Origin: Trichuris trichiura
Taxonomy: Eukaryota; Nematoda; Enoplea; Trichinellida; Trichuridae
Reading direction: 5' to 3'
Assembly: GCA_037903355.1 (NCBI GenBank)
Contig: JBAJFE010000018.1
Coordinates: 930,001 to 994,000, forward strand
Length of the DNA: 64,000 nt
Shown: positions 1 to 12,000 of the stretch, piece after piece
How the letters are laid out: every line of letters starts with the position of its first letter
Position numbering within the stretch: the first letter of the stretch is position 1
Notes under the pieces: model-generated
Told to the model about the DNA's origin: nothing
Seen by the model: the letters and a program-made list of their open reading frames with translations, nothing else
The model's database searches: none
Translations under genes and position numbers: made by a program

Positions 1-1066
<1,066 letters not shown>

Positions 1067-2730
1067 GTTACAAAGTGTATGTTTAGGCTTTTGGTCACCG
1101 TACGGATGCGACTGGAAAACGTGGAGTGAATGACGATGTCGTTTCAGTAAAGGTTTGAATCATGGAGGGGGTGTGTCAAAAGGGCGCCAACGAGTTCATA
1201 CAGCCGGTATACAGTATTACACGGGCAATCGTACATTATTTGTTAACGCGTTTTGTCGTTACTCCATTTCTACGTGACTGTCAATAACCGGTCACACAAA
1301 CGCAACAAGTTCAAGTAGAGAGGGTTTTTATTTGTTAAGCGCGTGTCATGTATTTTATGGGGTGCATCTTTGCTCAACGCAGCCTGGACTGCTCTTCGTA
1401 TGTTCCTTATTTGCCGGCTGCGATTTGGTCGAACGCCGTCCCGTATGTGAGCAGAAGCGCCACACAGAGCGACAGTGAGCATCCCGCACTACGTACAAGT
1501 AGTAGTCCATTCTAATGTTTACAAAAATGCAGTTTTGTCACCTTCTACCGCCCTTTGGACAATTATTTATTTTTTTCAACTACTTTTTGCAACTCGCTGT
1601 GGGCATTGTTTCTGTTTTTGCTACGTTATTGCTCTTTAAGTTCCGACGTTGCAGATCACTAGCAACATCCATTTTTTCATTTTTTTTAACGGTGGAACAA
1701 TGATCGTCTGTATTCTGCCGTTTTCACGCAATGATATTCGCTCTCAGCGAGCACAGTAAAGCCGTATGCACGTGTTATTGCGCGTTCTTATCTTTAGCAC
1801 AAAATTTCCATACTTGCGGCGTCACTTCCATTCACCGTGCCGCTGATTGGTCAGTTTAAATTTAAATCTTCTTTGTCTCTCTTCGCTTATCGCAGGTGGT
1901 ACCCTTACGTTTTTTTTCTTCAACTGGCCGTCGGCGCTGTATGAGCATATGCTAATTATAGTCGGTATTATCATCAAAATGCGCACTGTAGTGTTCGCAA
2001 CGAAATGCAGAACAGCGATTGAAGAAGAGTAGTAATTTCAAATCCTTCCGGTCATTAATGCCTTTCAAAGATTGTCCGAAGCGTGCGCGCAATCGAGCAG
2101 CTTCAAAAAGTTTCGAATTTGAAAATCTGACCTGTTCGCTGGTAGAACTTGTTCAAAAAAAACTAACCTGAAAATCACATTTTGAAAAATCTAAAAAAAT
2201 AAATGTCTGGGAAGGCTGGCCAAAGCGAGCGCGGGTAAATCGACATTTCCAGAAATTTTGCGTAATTAGTTTAAGCTGAGTTGAGTCCCCACTTTATCTG
2301 TTAGCAATTAAAGCTCAGCGTTTAAGGACAGTCTTAACAAGTCGACTTATTTCGCTTTCGTTGCATTCTGCACGCGGGCAGCAGTTTGAAGTATATCTGT
2401 GCGGGAGTTGCAATAGATTGCGCTCGGAAACGTGTAAAGCGTTGGAACAAAGCAGGACAAACTAATTTTGTCGCGCAAAAAAAATTATATTGCTAAACCA
2501 CCGAAATTAAACCGTATGAGACAAACTTTGTCGATTGAAACCTGCATACATCGTTATCTTACTGTAGCCAAGAAACTTTTATCTGAAAACGCTGAGTTAT
2601 ACGGTTTTAGCGCAAAAATATACTGCTGAATCATTTTTAACGATTGTATAGATGAAACAGTCACATCGCAATAATTATTCTGCCAATTATTGCCTATGTG
2701 TGATGTAACCTGCGTTCTATTTATTCTGTA
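1067..2730. other. Non-coding stretch, nothing recognised
   Basis: No reading frame here resembles a known protein and I found no chain of splice-compatible exons. It probably holds the 3' UTR of the kinase gene and intergenic DNA. Several poly-T/poly-A runs are present. Nothing else supportable. Confidence 0.5.
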
Positions 2731-3135
2731 GATATCCATATACATAACAGTTTGCACGACACAAAAACAGGTATTAAAAAGGAAATTCGATAGACTTCAG
2801 GCGAGTTTCCCGGTGACTTCTCTAAATGTCTACAGCAATAGCTTACAAAGGACCACTGAGTCGGAACTAAATACAACAATAGTAAACCTCAGCTCCTCCT
2901 CTATAAGTGAAAGTGAGAAGGTCATACTAAAAAAAGGGACTGAACTTCGTTCCCAGCCCTAAACGACCACCCATTCTCGATATCGTTACCTCAATTGAAG
3001 ACAGCTTATCTTCGACAGACCCACAAAGAGCCAGACAGATTAAAAGCACTTTATCTACGTTATAGTTCAGCGTCTTTATTACGGTAGCTGTGTCCCGTTG
3101 GTAAGCACAAGAAAGAAAGAGAATAAAGTTTCCAG

Positions 3136-3168
3136 AGCTTTCGGGTCTGTCGCGACCCGTCGTCAGTG
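3136..3168 (-). ncRNA. Hammerhead-ribozyme-like core (left arm of S1)
   Basis: Reading the minus strand: CTGACGA, one unpaired C, stem II GGGTC/GACCC with a six-base loop, then GAAA. This is the conserved catalytic core order of type I hammerheads known from Penelope-like elements, including the extra base after CTGANGA. Stem III and the cleavage site were not resolved by eye. Confidence 0.6.
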
Positions 3169-3486
3169 GTCAATATCTGTGTAATTTATGTGGGGAGATT
3201 TTTCTTGCATCATTTTCCATCGTTTAAACCGAGGATTTTAAAGTTCGCTGTTGGAGATTTCTTCTGCGACTGTCAGCAGAAGAAATCTCCAACAGCGAAC
3301 TTTAAAATCCTCGGTTTAAACGATGGAAAATGATGCAACAGAAATCTCCCCACATAAATTACACAGATATTGACAGCTGACAGTCGCAGAAGAAATCTCC
3401 AACAGCGAACTTTAAAATCCTCGGTTTAAACGATGGAAAATGATGCAAGAAAAATCTCCCCCCACATAAATTACACAGATATTGAC

Positions 3487-3524
3487 CACTGACGACGGGT
3501 CGCGACAGACCCGAAAGCTCTGGA
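3487..3524 (+). ncRNA. Hammerhead-ribozyme-like core (right arm of S1)
   Basis: CTGACGA (3489-3495), C, stem II GGGTC/GACCC, GAAA (3513-3516). It is the mirror of the motif at 3136-3168, with all core bases kept. Confidence 0.6.
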
Positions 3525-3687
3525 ATCTCTTTATTCTCTTTCTTTCTTGAGCTTACCAACGGGACACAGCTACCGTAATAAAGACGCTGAACTATGAAAA
3601 CATACAGTACCGTACTAAAACATCACTTTATCTACATTAATCTTAAATCACCGCTTCAACGCCACTCCTAACTTAAGTCGACATGAG

Positions 3688-5367
3688 ATGAACTGCCTAC
3701 ATCAGTTTCGAAATCAACTGAACAGAATTATCACTAAAGCCGATAAAGCGAATAAAATAGTTCTACTAGACAGAAACACCTACATGGAAAAAATGACAGC
3801 CATCTTATGCATCAACAATTATGCCCCTTTACCCACTGACCCTACAGAGGCTTCCCGGAAAAATCTTCGATCTCTCCTCATCACATATGCAGCTGGGACC
3901 AAAGAATCTGAAATCAACAAAATGATAACACATTTTAAGTTTGCATCGAATTTCAGACCCCCTGAGCTCTATGGTCTCCCAAAAGTACACAAACCAGCGA
4001 TTCCAATGAGACCAATAGTCTCCACCATTAATACTATAACAAGTGAACTCAGTCGATACTTAGGAACGATCATCAAACCACTTACTGGCAAAGAGCCGTC
4101 CTTTATCAAAAATAGCAAAACTTTTGTCAACGAAATCCGAAGTCACTACCTAGAACCAGATGAGATTCTGGTTAGTTATGACGTAAAAGAACTATTCCCG
4201 AGCATCCCCATATCAGATACACTTGAGATCCTATACAATCTCCTCAATGCAGGCACAAGTCTACCCACCAGAACTAAACTAAACCCCTTTCACATTGTCA
4301 AATTGGTTTTCTTTTGCATGGAAGAAGGCAATCATTTCACTTTTGATAACAAGTACTACAAACAATCTAGCGCAGTACCTATGGGCAGCCCCTTATCTCC
4401 AGTATTAGCAGAAATATTTATGGAAAGCTTTGAAAGACAGATGTTCGCAACGGTAGACAGACACATAGCTCCACGCCTTTTCAAAAGGTACGTAGACGAC
4501 ATATTCGTAATTATTAAAGCTGGAATGGAAGAGCAATTTTTACAATTCCTCAACAACATCCGCCCGAACCAAATTGTTTTCACAATGGAAAAAGAAGACA
4601 ACAACACCCTACCCTTTCTAGACGCTTTAATTATCCGCACAAACGATGGGCTAAAAACCAGAGTATATAGAAAACCCACGCACACGGATCAGTACCTCAA
4701 CTTTTCATCACATCACCCCAGATCAGTAATGCGAGGTATCCTCTCCGGAATGATTGACCGAGCAATCAAATTATGCAGTCCTGAATATCTTCAACCAGAG
4801 TTCAACCACATTCGAAACATTTTCTACAAGAACGGATATCCCAGGTCTTTTATTAGCCAAGTATTCAACTACAAGCTTCGAAAACGTGAACCTAGTGCAG
4901 AGAACGCTTCGCACCAGCCTTGCTTAGTTATTCCCTATGTGGCTAGCTTAGGAGAAAAAATTACCCGGCTAGGAAGAACGTTAGGTTTCAGAGTCTTCTT
5001 CAAGAGCTCCCCTAACCTCAGATCAATTCTTCGCTCGGACAAAACAAAAATCCCAACAAACAAGAAGACAGGATTAGTATACGCAGTGGAATGCTCTTGC
5101 TCAGGAATTTATATTGGCGAAACGGGGAACACTTTAGAACATAGATTTAATGAACATTTAAAAAAGCTTGCAAGTTACAACAATGCGAAGGCCCTGCTCA
5201 ATAGCGATGGCTATGGAACTACACAAAGAGAAAGACCAATTTTAAACCCGATAATCACTATGGAAAAAGCCAAACAGGCCTCTGCTGTGGCAAAACATGC
5301 CAGACTCACAACCGCTGAAGACGGGTCTCGGTCGACCCGAAAGCTCCGAAGTAAGTTATCACATTAA
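3688..5367 (+). pseudogene. PLE-1 reverse transcriptase-GIY-YIG polyprotein, main open segment
   Basis: 559 codons from the first ATG, but the frame is open from 3636 and belongs to the split polyprotein upstream, so this ATG is not the native start. Residues 1-100 hold the conserved block IITKADKANKIVLLDR and LYGLPKVHK, as in PLE reverse transcriptases. The catalytic YVDD lies at residues 268-271 (FKRYVDDIFVII). LPFLDALI and KPTHTDQYLNFSSHHP follow. A GIY-YIG endonuclease sits near residues 460-485 (GLVYAVEC, then GIYIGETG, HRFNEHL). The C terminus (about 544-559) is encoded by the sequence that also forms the hammerhead-like motif at 5315-5342. It would act on genomic DNA by target-primed reverse transcription. 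Catalytic residues look intact even though the full gene is broken upstream. Confidence 0.9.
5313..5348 (+). ncRNA. Hammerhead-ribozyme-like core at the 3' end of PLE-1
   Basis: CTGAAGA (5315-5321), C, GGGTC, loop TCGGTC, GACCC, GAAA (5339-5342). Same stem II as S1 but a different loop. The motif overlaps the last codons of the polyprotein, so sequence here is constrained both as protein and as RNA. Confidence 0.6.
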
Positions 5368-5390
5368 ACGGGAATAATTCCGTAATAAAA

Positions 5391-6040
5391 CTTTTGCACT
5401 AAGCTGTCATACGACAAAGCGTGATCGTTCGAAGAAATAGCATAAATCACATCGTCAGCCCGATATTAACCCAACTGTCGCTCCCTGAAATGTTTTGCTT
5501 AATTTTTTAATCGTTTTCGACGAACAGTTCCTTGTGACACCACATTGAAAGCTGCTTTCCCTATTTTGTTGAGTTCAATACTTGGCTAGAGCGGCAAGAA
5601 ATGCAAAGATGTACTTTTCGGACAACTAACCTACGCATCACATAGCTTGTTGCATTCTCAGATCATTTGTCGGCAATGCTGCAGACTGATTCTCCAGTTG
5701 TTAGAGGAAGTTCTAAGATTTCACTTTTTGCCTAGTTGGTTAGCGGCATCACTTAGGCACCGGTTTCTGTCCCATTTTGAAGCGGGAAAAAATTCTAGGT
5801 ACTTTGACGAACAGTACTACAACAGGTAGCGGTAGCAGGAATGAGGATTCATTATTAACGTCGGTTATCATCTAACATTTTTTCGTTACAATATGATTCA
5901 TTAGTTTCGCTTCTCTTGTACAAGTGACCGTAATTGGTCGGCTCAGTAGTTCGATCGTGCCAACGCAAGAAAAGCAGTATACAATTCTTTGATCGACTCA
6001 TTCACTCATAATTTAGACTACCAGGACTCCAGTAGCTCAA
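5391..6040. other. Intergenic, upstream of gene A
   Basis: No convincing coding sequence. It contains one copy (5625-5641) of a short box, ACAACTAACCTACGCATCA, that recurs at 7968-7986 and in shorter form near 17917, upstream of gene B. It may hold the gene A promoter. Confidence 0.4.
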
Positions 6041-9000
6041 ATGAGGCGAGGTGCTTACGATAAAGGTGAGTTATTTGTGGGTATTGTTTTTCCTCGACCG
6101 CTTTTTCATTATTAAATCTGTGACATTTTAAAAACCGCAGTGTACTATGAAATAAAGCTTTAACTTATCTATTGACCCCATACCGAATTAACAGTTCTTA
6201 TTCTTACAGGATTAGCTCATCGCTGGCATTAAGAACTATAATCGCTCTTTATTCTTCCCTCCAATAACCTCGCTTATAGCTGCAATGCTTGTTTCAGTTT
6301 TTCCACCTCATAGTTGGACCTTAGCCTGTTACATCGCGCGAAATTGGTTTTTAAAAAAAGGTATTATAACCTGGCGCAAATGAGGTTTCGCAGTTACCGT
6401 TTCCTCCGTGATTTTCAGGAGCCAGCCGTTTCCGAGCTTTAGGGCTAAACTTTTGAATTTCAAATGAATTAGACCTTTATCCGTTCCAGTCTTTATAAAT
6501 AAATCTCTATAGCTTTGAGCATATGTGCATTAGAGGTTAGGCTTAGTCCCCTAATCTCTGCATAGCTTACAGTGCTGTCCTACGCTCTTCCTTTAGCTCA
6601 TAGTTTCTCAACCTTTTTCGCCCCCCTAGGCCTTGTCTCCCCTAAAATCCTTGTAAGGGCCCACCGTTTATTGGGACAATGTCCTGCCGCATTATCCTCC
6701 AGGGCCCAGGGCTCCCCTAAAATCTCCCAGGGCCCACGTTGAGAAACACTGCTTTAGCTGCTCAGTTCGTCTTAAGGCTCGGTCCGTAGTTAGTGAATCC
6801 TTTGTTTCTTATGAGGATATTGGTCTCACGTTTCGGCGCGCTTGCAATTTTTTATTAAAGCTTTCGCTTTTGTCTTTCAGACTCAGGAAGAGGAGACGTA
6901 GAAAACATGCGTAACGCTGAAGACACATACGGGAGCCTTTATGCGCATAGAGACGCGTAAGCGAACGTTATTGTCAATTTTCAAATAAGGTTTTCGACAG
7001 ATTCGCGCAATGTGCATTGATTAATGTTGTACTTTTGTTATGTTGCTTTCGTTTAGTATTACAGTATGCCAAAAGTTTAGAAGCAAATTTAGTCTGCTAA
7101 AACGCCTTTGAAGGGAAACGTCGAAATCTATATGGCATCCCCGCGTCAGTAGATTTTTAACTTTTCCCACCCGGTTGTTTTGCTTTGAATTGCATTAAAA
7201 TTCTTCGGTAGTCGTTGGTTAACAACGTACAGCGGTAAGGTTGTCTTTGTGGACAGATTCTTCCGTCCGTCGTTGTACGCCTTCGAAAAGCTTCATTGTC
7301 GCCTTTAGTGTTTGAAAATCGCAATTTTGCCACTCGCGCTCGATACTGGAAAAATTTTGCGTTGTTTTCTATTAGACGCTTAATGGGTGCTGTAGGTAAA
7401 ACTAAAAGCAAGTTCTATCAATCCAGCTAAGAGCCGAGCTGGTCTTAAGCCTAAAATTAGCTCCTGCTGATGCCAGCAGTTGCTTTAGCGTAGGCTGACC
7501 AAGGCTTTAGTTCTACCTGCAGTAACCATCGGCTGTCCAATGGAAAAGATCCAAATTTCGCGCGCACTCCATTGCGTTGCTATGTCGTCCCGGTTTTAAC
7601 GTTTTTCTAGTTCAGATCTTTGCGTTGGGACGACGACGACGACAATACGTCTAACCGAGCATATCGTAAGCTAATCACACTTCCTTAAAAGTTTTTCAAA
7701 ACTTTTTACTTTAGGTGGCAATACCAGATTCGAAGAGTCGATGAAAAAAAATAACTCAAGTAAGTCGATTCATTCGGGTGTTTGCTACCATTCGGTTTAC
7801 ATTTGTTTGATCGTTTTGATCGACTTTGCTTTTAGGCTTTTCCAATCGTTAGAGCTGCTTCTATCCGTCGACATTGTTTGTCGGCAATTGGCTTTGTGTT
7901 TATAGTACTTTCCTTTTTTTAGTAAAATTTTTGCGCGAGGCAGAAAACGCAGAAAGTACAGTTTCATACAACTAACCTGCGCATCATTTGCAGTCCGTTC
8001 TTCAGTCAGTCGCTGTGAAAAAATGGAGTTCTGTTTTTAAAACGACTTGTAGTATTGCATTGGAGAGAGAGAGACTTGGGGTCGTTGAAATCAACGGCAA
8101 TGCACTGTCGTGGAGCGAACGCGGATGTTTTTCAAAACTAGCGCGTTTTGACGCTGCTATTTTTGAGTTCAGCGCTTCGCATTTTGCCTTGGCGGTCCAA
8201 AGTCCGTTTCCCTCCTTAGAGCTTCCCTTTAGTCTTGATCTGCATCAGTATACGAGTAATAAAAGTACGATAAGTTGCCATTCCAGAGCATCCAAATATG
8301 GGCATGACTGAAAAGTGTGTCGAGGCTAGTTTTCGGCTTTGTCGGTTGAAATTTTGACCAGTCATTTTCCTGACCTGTCAATTCCATGTATTGCAAATAC
8401 TTTTTTGTTTTTTTTCTATTATGAAATTTTCCTCGGAGGCCTCCTTTGCCTACATGTTCAACTTCCTTCAGGCGCGATGCAAGCAGGACGTTGGCCAAGA
8501 GGACGTCTGACCATATACAGCAGCGATTTCCGACGTCGCACCGAGTAAGCGAACATTATATTGTTTTTTTTCTTGCTATTGTGCTTGTCGCTTAAACCGT
8601 CAACCGATCAGATAGGCCTTTTTGCGTAAGTAATATTATTAGCCTGAGGGAAGAGCTTCTTTTCCGCTATTTCTCAGCATTCCCCAGTTTAACCACCGTA
8701 TAACTAGCGCCAAAAAAGAGCTTTCACATTTGCTTCCTTCTCAGTAGCGCGTTGGATCCATCAGCGCTCCCGAGGAAGGTTCCTAGGTGGCGCTAGCATC
8801 GCACTGAGAATCACTGGTTTGAAGCATTGTCTTGTTTTCCACATGCTCACCTCGTTATTCAGCCTGTTCGTGCAGGTAATGATTTCATATTTATCCATGT
8901 GTAGAATAGCGGCGTTCTTAAGTGCAGCCTTCACTTTTCTCACAGGATTCTCTTAGGGTCTTCCTGGCTTTGCATGCGCAGTAGTCGCATTAGGTTTATA

Positions 9001-12000
9001 CCATACTGGTTGGTTGACCATTTTGAGCTCACTGGTTATCCATATTAACCTTATCCTTGATTAAATAGCCAAGTGGCGTAACGTATGATTTTTTTTTAGG
9101 CCAGAACAATTCGACTTCAATCAGAATCGTTCCGAACGATATCCTGAAGAAGAGTAAGTTTGTTTTGAGATTTTATTAAGTTTTTTGCTTAAGCTTATTT
9201 GTTCAGTTTACCGTGCAGCTCAACTAGGAGAAGGCATCCGTATTTGGGCGTTGACATAACTCGTCCTCCCCCCAGAAGGTAAAATATCTACTTGTTCGCA
9301 ATACTAACTTGCGGCCTTGAGACCGGAAAACGGCGAGAGCAGCGGAGACCCGCTATTACGCCTACGCAATTCTTTTATAAAGCTGAACTAGGTGCCAATG
9401 CAGCTTTCTAACAAAGGCAAACACTCATTAAGCGAAAAATACCTGTAGTTGATTTTTGGAGTCGCGATTCTGATTTAACAATGCCTGCAAGGCCTGTTGT
9501 ATTGCTCTGCGTTATTTGTTGTCAATCTATATCTCAGCGTACTGTTGCTTCAGGTGGGTGTCTTGGCATGAGGATGAACCTGAGTCGCAGCCGAAGCAGG
9601 GTGGCTGTACGTAATGCCTCTTTCTTAAAAATTGCCTAAAAATATTCTCACTATAGATTCCCTAGCATGATTGAAGAATGGGTGCAAAAACATTTCGGAA
9701 AAGGTGAGAGGCGTTTCGTTCGTACGTTCATGGTTGGGTTAGCGTCTTGTTTTTTGCGTACTGTCGTCGTATTTTTTATTTTTCCAATGCTTAATCAATT
9801 TTTGGCGGTTGAATCTTTTTTATTTGTCAATTTCAGCCATTTCCCGGTTCGAATTTTCGAACCTCCTTTTCAAATCCATTTCCGTTGTTCATTGGCAGAT
9901 TTTATATGTAAATTTCTCTCGGCAGGCGACACTTTCCAGTCCGAACGGTCTACTATGGGCAGTGAGTCTCCGGGCAATGCTGAGAATGACGCTACGGGGA
10001 ACAGCTTTTCTCGCAGTGAACGCGGTGAGTTATTTTCATGCGTTCTTTTTGTCCGACTCCTTTTCGCTTTACTGTATTTTTTGCTGCTTGCCAAATTGAA
10101 TGCTAACATAGTTTAGGCGCCCGTCATGATTCGGCTGACGGTGACAACTTCGCTGGCGACGTCCCTGTGGACAGCAGTGAGATGATGCGTCCTGCTGCCA
10201 ACGAACGTAAGTTACTTACGCGTCTGGTTGCCTTCTATCCAGCGTATTTTCGTATAAATGCGGGCGTTGCCCTCTTAGCGGATTTTTATGGTCCCCCAAG
10301 AAAGTGTTCGTAAAGGGAACTATTAATTACTGCATTTTGGCCTATTATACGGCTTCGGGTTGAAAGAATTTCACATATATTGCTTGTTCGATTCGGCGGT
10401 TTTCAAGTAGCTAACATGCTCATGATTTAGGTTCGCATCCTGATTCACGTGACGTCCCGGTTAGGTCCGCAGATGGCAAAATGGATCGGGACAGATCTAC
10501 CCGCTGTAAGTTATTTGTGCATTATTTATTGTTAATAATCGCTTCATGGCAACCTTGATGGGTCTGCCAGACAGAGCGCGTCTACTGACAAGCAGCTGAC
10601 TGGCCAGTAGATAAGGAGACGCTGATTATGGGATGCAGTTCAAAATTTCGAAACACAAAAATCCCGAATCTTCAAGGTTGATTGCTTTCTTTTGTTACTC
10701 ACAGCTGGTGTACGTCACGTAAGCCTAAACCAAAAAATGGAGAGGGCTAATGTCTGTCTCGTCCTCATGTTCAGATTTAGGCTTAGCTAGCGTACACCGG
10801 ATGTGGGTAGCCGAAAAAAGAAATGTGGATTGGTGAGTCGGGATTTTTCAATTTCGGGATTAGAGATCCGAGACGTCCATTGTCCCGAAAGCGCTGTGCT
10901 TCAGCGTTGTTTTACCGTTAGTAAAAGATTTTATAAACGCCCTTTACAAAAGAAAAAAAATTAACGTTTTCTCTTCTGCTTATTCTTTGCCTTTCGTAGG
11001 CGCGAGGCGCCCGGCAGATCCACCAATGTGGCTCGATTTTTCGCGCCGACGCTCCAGCACTACAGATCGCTCATCGGGGTAAGCGTACATTATTGAAATT
11101 TTTCCAAGAATATTTTCCTCTTGAATTGTCAGCTCGCTCAGTGATGGCTGGCTAACAGTGGGTTTTTTAAGTATTGCATACCTTAGCTGGTCACATGTCG
11201 GCAGATCATTAAGTTCGAAAACTGAACGAGTAGTCGATTTCTAGCATTGTAAACCGACTTGAAGTCGGCTGAACTGCGTTGAAATGACACTATACCTTCC
11301 TGTTGTGAATACTTTTGTTCTAAGTGTTTTTGTGCTGTCTTTACATCCCATTACAGCACAAGATATTATTAACACAAAGTGTTGCGGCTGCTGGTTTCCT
11401 CGGTTTACCATGTGTTGAAGCGGTGCTATGAATATCGGTTGGATGACCATTGAGAGCCCTTCTTTTGAAGTTCCGATTGAGGGCGAAACCCATAGTAACC
11501 TGCTTCGTATCCCCTACGCGAACGGGAAGATTAAATACTTATTGTAAACTGAAGCAAAATAGCATTATTAAAAATTTTTTTAAAGCGCTGTAATGTATGG
11601 CTTTTTTTAGCCGTGGACGGGTCAACTTCTATTGGTATCACTTCCAACGGAGTACTCAAGACGCGTATGTTGTTTAGAATGCGCATAGCTTGCTTACGTG
11701 CGTTTTTTTCAGCCTAGTTGACACTTTGACACACCGTGTAGATTATGAACATCGAGCGAACAACAGTCCTGTCACCAGGTAATATTTCTACGTATTTACA
11801 ACTTAATGTGTTGCACTGTTTGCCGTCGTAAAGTTGCCGACTTTCTTTTTTTGCCTCCTGTTTTATCGTTCCGTTTCGCAGTAGATCGTCGATTATCCCA
11901 ACTAACTCCTTTACGACACCGACCGATGTTTTTAGTTTCTAGTTTTTAGTTCAGAGGAATTGTTTATTCGCCGTATCGATGACAAAGCCGCCGAACCCGC

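Larger units (their letters stand above)
3059..3623 (+). mobile_element. Inverted-repeat hammerhead element S1, inside PLE-1
   Basis: A 565 bp insertion flanked by a 12 bp duplication CACTTTATCTAC (3047-3058 and 3624-3635). It is almost entirely a long inverted repeat: the arm from about 3068 to 3275 is repeated in reverse complement at 3276-3370 and again at about 3380-3595, so the right arm is partly duplicated. A short single-copy tail (TATGAAAACATACAGTACCG) follows the right arm. Both outer arms carry a hammerhead-like core in opposite orientation (3136-3168 minus, 3487-3524 plus). No coding capacity. Related copies lie at 13603-13909, 53335-53596 and 62454-62687. Interpretation as a non-autonomous PLE passenger is inference; the insertion and its duplication are direct observations. 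Confidence 0.85.
2731..5390 (+). mobile_element. PLE-1: Penelope-like retroelement, interrupted
   Basis: Penelope-like elements are retrotransposons whose single protein joins a telomerase-like reverse transcriptase to a GIY-YIG endonuclease. The reading frame can be followed from about 2731: an N-terminal region with TQKQVLKRKF, then LSSSSISESEKVILKKG, a one-base frameshift near 2938, then LNFVPSP and an IEDSL segment. At 3046 it is cut by a 565 bp inverted-repeat insertion and resumes at 3636 in the same frame. Removing the insert and one copy of its 12 bp duplication restores continuous coding. About 680 codons are recognisable, close to the usual PLE length. The 3' end carries a hammerhead-like core (5315-5342) overlapping the end of the coding frame and stops shortly after CCGTAATAAA near 5390. 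I could not define flanking duplications for the whole element. Inactive as it stands (frameshift plus insertion). Confidence 0.88.

Noticed and set aside
3688..5367. Reverse transcriptase as evidence of a virus
   Set aside because: GIY-YIG fusion, hammerhead ends and absence of gag, protease or envelope identify a Penelope-like retroelement.
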